Part shown: piece by piece, positions 1 through 8,860 of the stretch
Layout: every line of letters starts with the position of its first letter
Position numbering within the stretch: position 1 is the stretch's first letter
From: an uncultured SAR86 cluster bacterium
GTDB lineage: Bacteria; Pseudomonadota; Gammaproteobacteria; Magnimaribacterales; Magnimaribacteraceae
DNA length: 64,000 nucleotides
Assembly (NCBI GenBank): GCA_902517565.1
Contig: CABYCU010000001.1
Coordinates: 1 to 64,000, forward strand
Direction of reading: 5' to 3'
The notes under the pieces: model-generated
The model's input: only the letters and a program-made list of their open reading frames with translations
What the model was told of the DNA's origin: nothing
Databases searched by the model: none
Made by a program: the position numbers and the translations under genes

Positions 1-1310
1 ATATTATATGTTCTGTATAGGTTTTTAGCCTTACCTTCTCTGTTATAAACCACACATCCTGCTACAGCATGGTCACCTGAATGATGGCTAATGTCATAGG
101 ATTCAATTGTTTCTATATCGTTAATCTGCAATTCTTTCTTTAATTCATCAAGCTTATAATCGATATCAGGATCTGTTTTATCCTTTTTAAGAATAAATTC
201 CGTGTTGACCTTACAAATTTCTAAAAGGCCTTTGTCTCTCTGAGATGGCTTAGTAACAATAGATACTTTACTGTTATGGAATTTAAGTAAAGCCTTTTCA
301 ATAATTTTTTTGTTCGTTAGCTCTTGACCTATAACCAATACTGGTGGGCAATTCTTGGTAGAAAAATAATGATGACCTATAAAACTTTCTAAAGTTTCCT
401 TCTCTTCAATTCCTCCTTCTAGTATAAAATTCTTATGTCCGGTTACCCAACCTCCAGTTACTCTGGTTACTCCTATTTTAATCTTTCCTTTTGAGGCGGA
501 TAAATAAATTGCATCTCTATTCTTATTAAAACCTGTAACACTTTGTGTTCTCTGAATATCTCTTAAAGCAGATATTCTGTCTCTGTAAACCGCAGCTTTT
601 TCGTATTGCCTATTTAAGGCAAAATCATCCATCAAACTATAAAACTCTTGGACTAAATCCTCCGATCTACCCGATAGAAGTAGATCAGCTCCCCTTACTT
701 CATTTTGGTAGTCTTCTTCATTTATTAACCCTACACAAGGAGCAGAACATCTTCCTATTTCATATTGTAGGCAAGGTCTGCTTCTATTTTTGAAATATGA
801 GTCAGAGCAATTTCTTAGCCTAAAAGTCTTTTGGATTAATTTCAGTGCATCTCTTACTGCATATGAGTTAGGAAAGGGACCAAAAAATTTCCCTTTGTCT
901 TGTTTCTTTCCCAAAAAAGATCTGGCTGAAGGGAAGGCATTATGTGTTTCTACTTTTATCCACGGATAACCTTTATCATCTTTAAACTGGACATTGAATT
1001 TAGGTTTATAATTTTTAATTAAATACTGCTCATGAAGCAGTGATTCCAGCTCAGTGTTTGTTAATGAAAATTCAATGAACTTGGCTGATTCCAATAATTT
1101 ATTAATCTTTTCCGATCTAGAAGAGGATCGAAAATATGAGGCTACTCTTTTGTTAAGAGATTTTGCTTTTCCAATATAAAGAGGATTTTTAAATGTATCT
1201 AAAAATTTATAAACACCCGGAGATCTAGGAATCTCCCTAATAAAATTCTTTATCTCTTTATCCGAAGTAGGAATAGAATAAGGAGATTCAGTGAAAATCT
1301 GTTCTGCCAT
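1..1310 (-). CDS. uvrC: UvrABC excinuclease subunit C (3'-truncated by window edge)
   Basis: UvrC makes the dual incisions of nucleotide excision repair after UvrA/UvrB damage recognition. About 436 codons are visible; the C-terminal part lies beyond position 1. The N-terminal GIY-YIG nuclease domain is clear (SPGVYKFLD, then PLYIGKAKSL, residues about 30-55). It is followed by a Cys-containing segment (RPCLQYEIGRCSAPCVG), a UVR-like helical motif (DFALNRQYEKAAVYRDRI), and the start of the RNase H-like endonuclease domain (ETIESYDISHHSG). I chose the ATG at 1310, which gives MAEQIFTESPYS and overlaps the end of the upstream manC-like gene by 23 bases. It is the last visible gene of the long minus-strand run that begins at gyrA. 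Identification by family motifs is firm. Confidence 0.93.
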   Translation of the reverse strand, partial: MAEQIFTESPYSIPTSDKEIKNFIREIPRSPGVYKFLDTFKNPLYIGKAKSLNKRVASYFRSSSRSEKINKLLESAKFIEFSLTNTELESLLHEQYLIKNYKPKFNVQFKDDKGYPWIKVETHNAFPSARSFLGKKQDKGKFFGPFPNSYAVRDALKLIQKTFRLRNCSDSYFKNRSRPCLQYEIGRCSAPCVGLINEEDYQNEVRGADLLLSGRSEDLVQEFYSLMDDFALNRQYEKAAVYRDRISALRDIQRTQSVTGFNKNRDAIYLSASKGKIKIGVTRVTGGWVTGHKNFILEGGIEEKETLESFIGHHYFSTKNCPPVLVIGQELTNKKIIEKALLKFHNSKVSIVTKPSQRDKGLLEICKVNTEFILKKDKTDPDIDYKLDELKKELQINDIETIESYDISHHSGDHAVAGCVVYNREGKAKNLYRTYN

Positions 1311-2532
1311 AAATATCTTCGAATCTAACAATGTCATCTTCTCCGAAATATGTTCCGGTTTGGATTTCTATTATCTCTAAAACTTCGATACCAGAGTTTT
1401 TGACTCTATGCCTTTCTTTCTGGTCAATTTCAACGCTTTCGCCGGGATGAAGATCAAAAGTTATATTGCCTTTTGTAACTGTTGCGATGCCTTGTGTCAC
1501 ATACCAAGTTTCTGATCTGTGTTCATGCATTTGCATTGAAAGCATTTGCTCCGGATCGACAGAGAGTATTTTAACTTTGGAGAATTCTGATTCGAATAAT
1601 ACCTCGAAGTAACCCCAAGGTTTTTCTGTTCTGGAGTAATCTCCTTCAGCATAAAGGGTGAGTCCATGCTCTGGTTCTCTTTGAAGATTACTTAAAGTAT
1701 GCCACGAACCAAGATCAGTCCATCCTGCTTCTAAAGTCGCTACAAGATTTTGCTCATTAGATTCTACAAATGCTTTATCTATAGAGATATCTATAAGCTT
1801 TGAAAACTTGTTCTTATCAGGATAGAAATATATTTGATTTAATTCTGAATTTGGCAATAGATCTTGCATCAGAGAATACATTTTTGGATTTTTTAATTGA
1901 ATAGACTCACTTAACCATTTGCCATCAAAGCAAAACATTCCAGAATTCCATAAAGTGTCTGGTTGTCTTATTAAGAGTTTAGCTTTCTCAAGCTCAGGTT
2001 TTTCTATAAAGGATTTGACACGTTTGAGCTCTTCGTTAGAGCTATAGACAGAGATATAGCCATATTCTGTAGATGGATTCTCTGGTGCAACTCCTAATAA
2101 TGTAAGAGCTTTTTTTCTAAACTGATTTTTAATGGTTGTACAGGTCTCGTAAAAAGATTTATTTAAAGGAATATAGTGATCAGATGGCATAACCATGTAT
2201 CTTTCTTCTTCATTACGCTTCAAAGCATCTAGCACAGGTAAAACTGAAGCTGAGAAGGTATTCTTCGGCTCTGGCTCTAAGAAAATCTTTTCAACTTCTA
2301 ACCCTGTTTTAGATAACGATTCTTCAACCATAGACAGGTATTCTTCAGAAGTCACTATGATAGGTTTCTTAAATATATCTCTGTTATTTATTCTTTGAAG
2401 AGTTAAATCAAAAAGAGTTAAATCTCCAAATAAAGGAATGAACTGCTTAGGCCTTTCCTTTGTTGAGAGTGGCCACAACCTCTTTCCTGAGCCTCCCGCC
2501 AAGATAATCGGTCTAAATTCTTTTGAACTCAT
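1288..2532 (-). CDS. manC: Mannose-1-phosphate guanylyltransferase / mannose-6-phosphate isomerase family
   Basis: Makes GDP-mannose from mannose-1-phosphate and GTP; type II enzymes also interconvert mannose-6-P and fructose-6-P. The nucleotidyltransferase signature ILAGGSGKRLWPLSTKERPK lies at residues 10-29, with FIEKPELEKA and LWNSGMFCFD further on. The C-terminal cupin domain shows PWGYFEVLFE, then MHEHRSETWYVTQG and HPGESVEI, as in ManC/AlgA/CpsB. At 414 aa it is shorter than the usual 470-480 aa, mostly by compaction of the middle. It lies 14 bases after pgi, so fructose-6-P supply and GDP-mannose synthesis are co-linear. Use in exopolysaccharide or LPS is inferred. Confidence 0.88.
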   Translation of the reverse strand: MSSKEFRPIILAGGSGKRLWPLSTKERPKQFIPLFGDLTLFDLTLQRINNRDIFKKPIIVTSEEYLSMVEESLSKTGLEVEKIFLEPEPKNTFSASVLPVLDALKRNEEERYMVMPSDHYIPLNKSFYETCTTIKNQFRKKALTLLGVAPENPSTEYGYISVYSSNEELKRVKSFIEKPELEKAKLLIRQPDTLWNSGMFCFDGKWLSESIQLKNPKMYSLMQDLLPNSELNQIYFYPDKNKFSKLIDISIDKAFVESNEQNLVATLEAGWTDLGSWHTLSNLQREPEHGLTLYAEGDYSRTEKPWGYFEVLFESEFSKVKILSVDPEQMLSMQMHEHRSETWYVTQGIATVTKGNITFDLHPGESVEIDQKERHRVKNSGIEVLEIIEIQTGTYFGEDDIVRFEDIYGRTDFH

Positions 2533-2546
2533 ATACAGATTATAAA

Positions 2547-4031
2547 CTAGGATTTAGGAAGAATACTTTTAGAGAAATTCTCTTTTAAAAATTCTTTATT
2601 ATTTTTGGATTCCAAGGCTATCCTTTTGCCTAACTGCACACCCCATTGATCAAAAGGGTCTATACCCAGTATAGAAGCTTCAATAAAAACTTTATGCTCA
2701 TATATGGCTAATAAAAATCCTAAACTCCTTAGATCGATAGAATTTAGCTGTAAAATTGAGCAAGGATTATTACCTTTTATTGTTTTAAAAAGATTGTCTT
2801 TGTCTTCTTTTCCATAAGTCATAGCCAAAACCTGAGATAAAAGCATCTCGTAAGAATCGACTATCTCCTTTTTTCCATTATTTAACCCAATAAAGTCACA
2901 AGAAGTTTCTGTTTTACCTTGCATAAGCCATTGAAAAGTAGAATGTTGAGATTCAATTCCATAACCGCCCCAAATTAAAGGAGAAGTCAAAAAATGCGAT
3001 TCTTTTGATTCGAAATTTATAGATTTTCCATTGCTCTCCATCGAAAGTTGAGAAATATACTTCGTTAACGAACGTAATCGAAAATTATAAGTGAATATGC
3101 CGTGGTTATTTATATTAAGAGAACTGGTATTCCACACACCTAATAACGCCATCATTACGGGAATATTAGATTCCCATGAAGCTTCTTTTGTATGTTCGTC
3201 AGCTAAACGTGCTCCTTCAAGTAATTCAAGGTAAGAGTCAAAGTTAGAATTAATAAAGGCAGGTAAGCTTATGGAAGACCATATTGAAAATCTTCCACTC
3301 AAAGAATCTAAAACTTGGAACTGATTACTCTTCTTTATACCATAAGCGCTCATAGCTGAAACGTTTGCAGAGATAGCATAGAGTTTTTCATAAAAATCAA
3401 TATCAGGTTTCTCTTCATACCAAGATTTTACAAAATCAAGATTTTTGAGAATTTCAGATGTTTCAAATGACTTTGAGGAAGCGAATATTACAGTTTCATT
3501 CTGGTTGCAGTTTCTTAAAACATCTCTTAACTCTAAAAGATCGTAACTAGAACAGAAATAAATATTTACGGGCCCGTCCAAAGCTTGAAATTCATTTAAC
3601 AGCTCAGGTGCTAATCTAGATCCGCCTATACTCAAGCAAATTAAATTTTTGAAATTTAAGCTTGTAGCATTTTGTTTTAAAAATGACTTTATTCTTTCTC
3701 TTTCAGTAAATATAAGTTCGAATCTTTCGTTTGACGTTTTGTCTCTATAAAGTGTGTGAGAAACAGCCCTATCTTCAGTTGGATTATATAAATCACCTCT
3801 AAATAATCTATCAATTGAGTCTTTTAGATTTATTAAATTAGGTATCTCTAAAAGGTAATCAATTGCTTCATCATTAATCCGTTGCTTAGAATAATCAAAG
3901 TCCAATAAATTAGCTTTAATAACTCTCTTTTCAAGATCTTTATGATTCTGTAATTCTGAAATATGAGTATTTTTAATACCCTTTCCAAGTAAGGAAATTT
4001 TATTCTTAATTTGCTTCCTAATTTCACTCAT
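2547..4031 (-). CDS. pgi: Glucose-6-phosphate isomerase
   Basis: Interconverts glucose-6-phosphate and fructose-6-phosphate in the cytoplasm. Phosphosugar-binding motifs include LSIGGSRLAPELL (about 133-145) and SSKSFETSEIL. The catalytic Glu is in SMESNGKS (E332) and the catalytic His in GYGIESQHSTFQW (H363). The C-terminal signature FDQWGVQLGKRIALE supplies the active-site Lys. The protein is 494 aa against about 545 in typical bacterial PGI, so it is a compact form. The start overlaps the upstream lapA-like gene by 8 bases, which supports translational coupling. Confidence 0.95.
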   Translation of the reverse strand: MSEIRKQIKNKISLLGKGIKNTHISELQNHKDLEKRVIKANLLDFDYSKQRINDEAIDYLLEIPNLINLKDSIDRLFRGDLYNPTEDRAVSHTLYRDKTSNERFELIFTERERIKSFLKQNATSLNFKNLICLSIGGSRLAPELLNEFQALDGPVNIYFCSSYDLLELRDVLRNCNQNETVIFASSKSFETSEILKNLDFVKSWYEEKPDIDFYEKLYAISANVSAMSAYGIKKSNQFQVLDSLSGRFSIWSSISLPAFINSNFDSYLELLEGARLADEHTKEASWESNIPVMMALLGVWNTSSLNINNHGIFTYNFRLRSLTKYISQLSMESNGKSINFESKESHFLTSPLIWGGYGIESQHSTFQWLMQGKTETSCDFIGLNNGKKEIVDSYEMLLSQVLAMTYGKEDKDNLFKTIKGNNPCSILQLNSIDLRSLGFLLAIYEHKVFIEASILGIDPFDQWGVQLGKRIALESKNNKEFLKENFSKSILPKS

Positions 4032-4251
4032 CCTTATTTTTCCTCTTTGCAGAAAAGAAAATTAGCTCAAGAACGATTGCAATCAGAATTCCTAATAAAG
4101 TAGCCGATAAGATTATATAACCAAGCTGGAAATCTAATTCTAGAAATAGTAAGTCTAAATGTACTAACGATTTATTCAGCGCCAATATCAGGAAAGAAAA
4201 AATTCCCAACAGGATGATAATGATAAATAAGAGAACAGTAGAAAGGCCCAT
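4024..4251 (-). CDS. LapA-like small inner-membrane protein (DUF1049)
   Basis: A 75-aa protein with two hydrophobic segments, residues about 4-27 and 43-67, and a basic C-terminal tail (AKRKNKDE). Length, two-helix topology and position a few genes downstream of ihfB match the LapA (YciS) lipopolysaccharide assembly family. In Enterobacteria LapA works with LapB to control LpxC stability. No lapB follows here; pgi does, overlapping by 8 bases. Assignment rests on topology and synteny more than on a diagnostic motif, so another small membrane protein is possible. Confidence 0.6.
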   Translation of the reverse strand: MGLSTVLLFIIIILLGIFSFLILALNKSLVHLDLLFLELDFQLGYIILSATLLGILIAIVLELIFFSAKRKNKDE

Positions 4252-4254
4252 TTT

Positions 4255-4866
4255 TCAGTCTTTAGTTAACCAACCCCTCTCCAACAAGAGGTCTTCGATA
4301 TACTGTAATAAAGCATGACCAGCAGTAATATGACTTTCTTGTATTCTTGCAGTCACCTTTCCTGGAACCACAAAAGCTGAATCACAATACTGTAAAGCCT
4401 CTCCTCCTCCATTGCCCAAGAAACCTATCGCATAAATGCCTCTTTCTTTAGCTAACTTTAAAGTTTCGATTATATTTCTTGAATTTCCCGAAGTGGTTAT
4501 TACTAAAAGAATATCTCCTTTAGAAGACAATCCTGAGAATACTCTCTTGAAGATATCATCAGAACCATAATCATTAATACAAGCAGTAAGAGTGGAAGTG
4601 TCTTGGGCTAAAGAAAGTGCAGGAATACTTTCTCTATTCACGTCTGAAGTCAGTCTGATTAAGAATTCTGCAGCTAAATGTTGAGCATCGGCTGCCGAAC
4701 CCCCATTACCACAAAGAAGTAATTTGCCTCCAGCAGCAATAGAGTTAGCGATAATATCGCCAGCCTCTAAGAGTACTTTATAAGACTCATCATCAATAAT
4801 CTCCTGCTTAACAGATATTGAATCTATAAAGGTTTGCTTGACTTTATTTTTTATATCCTCTGACAT
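4255..4866 (-). CDS. gmhA: Phosphoheptose isomerase (SIS domain)
   Basis: GmhA converts sedoheptulose-7-phosphate to D-glycero-D-manno-heptose-7-phosphate for the LPS inner core. The SIS-domain motifs are strong: LLCGNGGSAADAQHLAAEF (about 49-67), LTACINDYG, VITTSGNSRNIIETL and VTARIQESHITAGHAL, the last containing the Glu/His catalytic pair. At 203 aa it matches GmhA. The related DiaA replication factor shares these motifs, but the LTAxxNDYG and IQExH blocks fit GmhA better. It sits 42 bases after ihfB and 3 bases before the lapA-like gene, both envelope-compatible neighbours. Confidence 0.85.
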   Translation of the reverse strand: MSEDIKNKVKQTFIDSISVKQEIIDDESYKVLLEAGDIIANSIAAGGKLLLCGNGGSAADAQHLAAEFLIRLTSDVNRESIPALSLAQDTSTLTACINDYGSDDIFKRVFSGLSSKGDILLVITTSGNSRNIIETLKLAKERGIYAIGFLGNGGGEALQYCDSAFVVPGKVTARIQESHITAGHALLQYIEDLLLERGWLTKD

Positions 4867-4908
4867 ATATCCCTCTTTACTTAAGGATACTATACAACTT
4901 CTTCTTTT

Positions 4909-5187
4909 TTATTTGTTTAAAGATTCTCTTAAATACTTGGAGGCCCTGAAGTAAGGATGACGTTTGGCCTCAACCAAAACTGCAGTACCTGTTTTAGGAT
5001 TTCTTGAAATTCTTCGATCTCTTGACCTAATTGAAAACGTACCAAAATTTCTAATTTCAACTCTATCACCATTATTAAGGGTATTAGAAATCAGATTTAA
5101 TATTATATTTACTGTTTGCTCTAGATCCTCTTCGTTTAGAGAATCTGCTTTCTCAGATATTTTCTTTAATAGATCAGATTTATTCAT
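4909..5187 (-). CDS. ihfB: Integration host factor subunit beta
   Basis: A 92-aa HU/IHF-family DNA-bending protein. The DNA-binding arm signature NFGTFSIRSRDRRISRNPKTG (the family GxFxxxxRxxRxxRNPxTG pattern) is present at about residues 48-68. The N-terminal helix NKSDLLKKISEK and the C-terminal VEAKRHPYFRASKYLRE are typical of IHF-beta rather than HU. Its position immediately after rpsA, overlapping by 8 bases, is the standard gammaproteobacterial location of ihfB. It forms a heterodimer with IhfA, which is not in this window. Confidence 0.95.
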   Translation of the reverse strand: MNKSDLLKKISEKADSLNEEDLEQTVNIILNLISNTLNNGDRVEIRNFGTFSIRSRDRRISRNPKTGTAVLVEAKRHPYFRASKYLRESLNK

Positions 5188-6865
5188 CTTCTTTATCGGG
5201 ATCTTGCATTTCTGCCTTAATTAGATCTCCGATATTAGACTTCGTTGCTTCTTCTATCTCTTTATTCTTAATCGCATTGTCTTTGAGAGCACTTTTTTCC
5301 TCTTGTTTTTCTAAAGCTCTAAGAGATAAAATTATTTCCCTATCCTTTCTATTTATATTAGCTATAACAACTTCAATTTCAACACCTTCTTCTAGAGGAG
5401 TATCTGACATAGAATTTGTATAATCTTTCATTGGCAAGTAACCGCTGACATCGCCATTTAACTCAAGATTGATTCTATCTTCTTCAGAGCCTATAACCTT
5501 AGCCATTATTCGAGAACCTTTCTTATTAGCATTAACGAAGTCTCCGAAACTATCAGAAATTAATTGTTTCATTCCAAGAGATATTCTTTCTCTATCGGCT
5601 TCAATAGATAAAACTAATGCATCCACGATGTCACCTTTATTGAGAGATCTGACGGATTCTTCGCTTTCATCCCAAGAGATATCTGAAAGATGGACCAACC
5701 CATCTATGCCTCCATTAAGTTCGATAAACACTCCAAAGTCAGTTATGGACTTAATAGCACCAGAGACTCTATCTCCTTCTTTATGGGTATGCTCGAAAAC
5801 TTGCCAAGGATTTTCAGATAATTGTTTCAGTCCTAGAGAAATTCGTCTTTTTTCTTCGTCAACCTCTAAGATCATTACCTCGACTTGATCTTTTAGTTGC
5901 ACTACTTTTGATGGATGGATATTCTTATTAGTCCAATCTATTTCTGAAACGTGAACCAATCCCTCTACTCCTTGTTCGATTTCAGCAAAAAAACCATAGT
6001 CTGTTAAGTTTGTAACAGTTGCCATAACAGAAGTATTTAGTGGGAACTTAGACTCTATACCAACCCAAGGATCATCATTTAATTGTTTAACACCAAGGGA
6101 AACTTTTTTTTCTTCTGCGTCGTATTTAATGATTTTTACATCGAGCTTTTCGCCAATCTTAATTGCTTCAGATGGATGATTAATTCTACTCCAAGAGATA
6201 TCAGTTATATGTAAAAGGCCATCTATTCCGCCGAGATCAACGAAGGCTCCATAATCAGTTAGATTTTTAACAACTCCTTTAATTACTTGACCTTCAGCCA
6301 AAGTTGCTAGCAGTTTTTCTCTTTCTTCTGAATTAGCCTCTTGAAGGACAGCTTTTCTAGATAACACTACATTGTTTTTATCTTTATCTAATTTAATGAC
6401 TTTAAACTCTTCGTAATTACCGACTAGATGCTCTAAATCTTTTGTAGGAATAGCTTCAGCAAGAGACCCAGGTAAAAAAGCTTTAATGCCTTGAACATCT
6501 ACTGTCATTCCACCCTTAACCGAACCGGTTATAAGACCTTTAAGAATGGAGTCTTGTGCTAAGCAATCTTCGATCCTTTTCCATACCTCTTGCTTGATGG
6601 CTTTTTCTCTGGATACTCTTGTATTTCCATGGCCATCTTCTATAGCTTCAAGAGTTAATTGAACTTCATCACCTAGTTCTAGTTCGAGTTCACCTGATTC
6701 ATTATAAAATTCTGATTTTAGTACAACAGCTTCAGACTTCAAGCCAACGTGGACCACTACATGATTATCTAATATATCTATAACAATACCAGTCACGAGA
6801 CTTCCTTGTTTCATAATTACCGTACTTAAGTTCTCATCTAATAGTTGTTCAAAGCTTGCTGCCAT
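5180..6865 (-). CDS. rpsA: 30S ribosomal protein S1
   Basis: S1 binds mRNA leaders and assists initiation on weak Shine-Dalgarno messages. The 561-aa protein has six S1/OB-fold repeats. The four canonical C-terminal-type repeats carry recurring blocks such as NLTDYGAFVDLGGIDGLLHI, NLTDYGFFAEIEQGVEGLVH and SITDFGVFIELNGGIDGLVH. The N-terminal domain begins with GSLVTGIVIDILDNHVVVHV. Length and repeat number match the 557-aa E. coli protein. It is preceded by cmk (8-base gap) and overlaps ihfB. Many genes here lack an obvious Shine-Dalgarno, which would make S1 functionally important. Confidence 0.97.
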   Translation of the reverse strand: MAASFEQLLDENLSTVIMKQGSLVTGIVIDILDNHVVVHVGLKSEAVVLKSEFYNESGELELELGDEVQLTLEAIEDGHGNTRVSREKAIKQEVWKRIEDCLAQDSILKGLITGSVKGGMTVDVQGIKAFLPGSLAEAIPTKDLEHLVGNYEEFKVIKLDKDKNNVVLSRKAVLQEANSEEREKLLATLAEGQVIKGVVKNLTDYGAFVDLGGIDGLLHITDISWSRINHPSEAIKIGEKLDVKIIKYDAEEKKVSLGVKQLNDDPWVGIESKFPLNTSVMATVTNLTDYGFFAEIEQGVEGLVHVSEIDWTNKNIHPSKVVQLKDQVEVMILEVDEEKRRISLGLKQLSENPWQVFEHTHKEGDRVSGAIKSITDFGVFIELNGGIDGLVHLSDISWDESEESVRSLNKGDIVDALVLSIEADRERISLGMKQLISDSFGDFVNANKKGSRIMAKVIGSEEDRINLELNGDVSGYLPMKDYTNSMSDTPLEEGVEIEVVIANINRKDREIILSLRALEKQEEKSALKDNAIKNKEIEEATKSNIGDLIKAEMQDPDKEDE

Positions 6866-6873
6866 ATTCTTAT

Positions 6874-7548
6874 TTAAAGGTAAATTTTTATTTCCTTTAC
6901 CACTCCTTCAGGGTTTAAATTACTTGTATCAATTATCACAGAGTCTTCGGCAGGAACTAATGGAGAATGTTCTCTCTCCATATCTTTACGATCCCTCTCC
7001 TCTAACTCTTGTAAAAGGGAGCGCATGTTAACCTCCAAACCCTGTCTTTTCAACTGTGTTTGTCTTCTTTTAGCTCTTTCTTCTACCGAAGCTGTTAGAA
7101 AGATTTTATGTTTTGCATCGGAAAATATAACAGTGCCCATATCTCTGCCATCTGCAATTAGGCCAGGTAGAGTCATAAAGTCTCTTTGACAAGGCTTAAT
7201 AAACTCTCTAATTATAGGTTCTGCAGCTAAATTTGATGTTAACTTAGCCATCTCTTCAGTTCTCACTATGGATGTAACGTCTTTGTTTTCAAATAAAACT
7301 CTTACTGGCTCTCCTGGTATTCCAGGGTCAAATGATACTAAAAATCTTTTTTTGATTTCGTTCTGTTTATCCTGAAATTCATCTAAAGAAATTTGATTCT
7401 CTTTCATGAAATAAGCTAGTGTTCTATAAAGAGCACCACTATCTAATATGTTCCAACTCAGTTCTAGTGCCAGCATTTGGGCTATTGTCCCTTTACCGGC
7501 ACCACTTGGTCCGTCAATAGTAATTACTGGAATATTTACATTAGTCAT
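6874..7548 (-). CDS. cmk: Cytidylate kinase
   Basis: Phosphorylates CMP and dCMP with ATP. The P-loop lies in ITIDGPSGAGKGTIAQMLA (about residues 10-27), followed by LDSGALYRTLAYF for nucleotide binding. Further on are LIADGRDMGTVIF and the Arg-rich lid region ERAKRRQTQLKRQG. At 224 aa it matches the bacterial Cmk family. The start overlaps the 3' end of aroA by 8 bases, and the cmk-rpsA order is conserved in gammaproteobacteria. Confidence 0.95.
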   Translation of the reverse strand: MTNVNIPVITIDGPSGAGKGTIAQMLALELSWNILDSGALYRTLAYFMKENQISLDEFQDKQNEIKKRFLVSFDPGIPGEPVRVLFENKDVTSIVRTEEMAKLTSNLAAEPIIREFIKPCQRDFMTLPGLIADGRDMGTVIFSDAKHKIFLTASVEERAKRRQTQLKRQGLEVNMRSLLQELEERDRKDMEREHSPLVPAEDSVIIDTSNLNPEGVVKEIKIYL

Positions 7549-8860
7549 AAATCTGTATATCTATTCCAATTTCTTGACAGGTATCAAGAAAATTTGGGTA
7601 CGAGGTATTTACGTTAACGCAATCCAAAATATTAACTTCATCATTTGATCTAAGAGAACCGATTGCACTTGCCATGGCAATCCTATGGTCTCCATAAGAA
7701 TCTATATTTGTCGAATTAAAAATTCCTTTGGAACCTAAACCATAGATTACTATTCCGTCATCTTTGAGCTCATACTTAACACCGAAAGACTTTAGAGCAT
7801 CGGCCATAGCTTGCAAACGATCACTCTCTTTAGTCCTAAGTTCTTTAGCGTCTTTAACTATAGTTGTACCTTCTGCCAATGCCGCAGCTATAAAAAAAGC
7901 GGGCATTTCATCAATCATATTTGCCACTAATTTTATGTTTAGATTAATGGCTTTAAGTGTAGAAGTTTTTACTAATAAATCTGCTGTTGGTTCTATTGAA
8001 TCTACTTTATTTTTGAGCTCTATATTAGCTCCCATATGCCTCAATGCATGAAGCAATCCAATTCTTGTATCATTGATGCCTACATTTTTGATCAATAGTT
8101 CAGAATTGGGGCATATTAATGCTGCGAGTATAAAGAAAGATGCTGAAGAAAAATCTCCACAAATATCAATACTGGTAGGCTTAATGTGATCTACTCTGCT
8201 TAGGCTAATAATCTTATTACCTTTTGAATTTTGCATTTCAATTGGGATATCAAATTCCTTAAACATATTCTCTGTATGATCCCTTGTAACTTTGTTCTCC
8301 TCTATTGTAGTTACTCCCTCTGCATATAATCCTGCAAGCATAATACAGGATTTAACCTGTGCACTGGCCACAGGAAGAGAGTATTGAATAGATTGCAGAG
8401 AATCAGCAGGAGTAATATTTAAAGGGAGTGTTCCATTCTTAGAAGAATAAATCTTTGCACCCATAGCCAATAATGGCTCAACTATTCTTCGCATAGGCCT
8501 TGTGGATAAAGAATTATCTCCAACTAATTGAGTCCGAAAATCTTGAGCGGCGAGTAGACCTGAGCACAATCTTACAGAAGTTCCAGAATTACCAAAATCT
8601 AATGGTTGATCGGGTGCTTCTAAACCAAATAAACCTTTTCCTTCTACTGAATATATACCTTCCTCATTAATTATCTTGATCCCCATCTTTCGGAAAACTT
8701 CTATTGTTGCTAGACAATCTTCACCTTCAAGCATTCCGGAAATCTTTGAGGTTCCTTCAGCCAAAGAAGATAAAATAATTGAACGGTGAGAGATGGATTT
8801 GTCTCCAGGAACAATTATCTCTCCCTTTAAACCTTCGCCTTTTTTAATTACAAAATTCAT
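7541..8860 (-). CDS. aroA: 3-phosphoshikimate 1-carboxyvinyltransferase (EPSP synthase)
   Basis: Joins shikimate-3-phosphate and phosphoenolpyruvate to make EPSP, step six of the shikimate pathway. Diagnostic motifs are PGDKSISHRSIILSSLAEG (about 18-36), LDFGNSGTSVRLCSGLLA (about 87-104), QVKSCIMLAGLYAEG, and the C-terminal KESDRLQAMADALKSFG. The sequence around the glyphosate-contact glycine reads GNSGTSVR. Length 439 aa is normal. In Pseudomonas this domain is fused to prephenate dehydrogenase; here tyrA is a separate gene ending exactly one base before the aroA start. Confidence 0.96.
   Translation of the reverse strand: MNFVIKKGEGLKGEIIVPGDKSISHRSIILSSLAEGTSKISGMLEGEDCLATIEVFRKMGIKIINEEGIYSVEGKGLFGLEAPDQPLDFGNSGTSVRLCSGLLAAQDFRTQLVGDNSLSTRPMRRIVEPLLAMGAKIYSSKNGTLPLNITPADSLQSIQYSLPVASAQVKSCIMLAGLYAEGVTTIEENKVTRDHTENMFKEFDIPIEMQNSKGNKIISLSRVDHIKPTSIDICGDFSSASFFILAALICPNSELLIKNVGINDTRIGLLHALRHMGANIELKNKVDSIEPTADLLVKTSTLKAINLNIKLVANMIDEMPAFFIAAALAEGTTIVKDAKELRTKESDRLQAMADALKSFGVKYELKDDGIVIYGLGSKGIFNSTNIDSYGDHRIAMASAIGSLRSNDEVNILDCVNVNTSYPNFLDTCQEIGIDIQIYD

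Noticed and set aside
545-793. Plus-strand open frame opposite uvrC
   Set aside because: It is antisense to clear UvrC coding sequence and has no family motif.
5469-5888. 139-codon plus-strand open frame within rpsA
   Set aside because: The S1 repeats on the minus strand explain the region; this frame is a low-complexity shadow rich in Ser/Leu.
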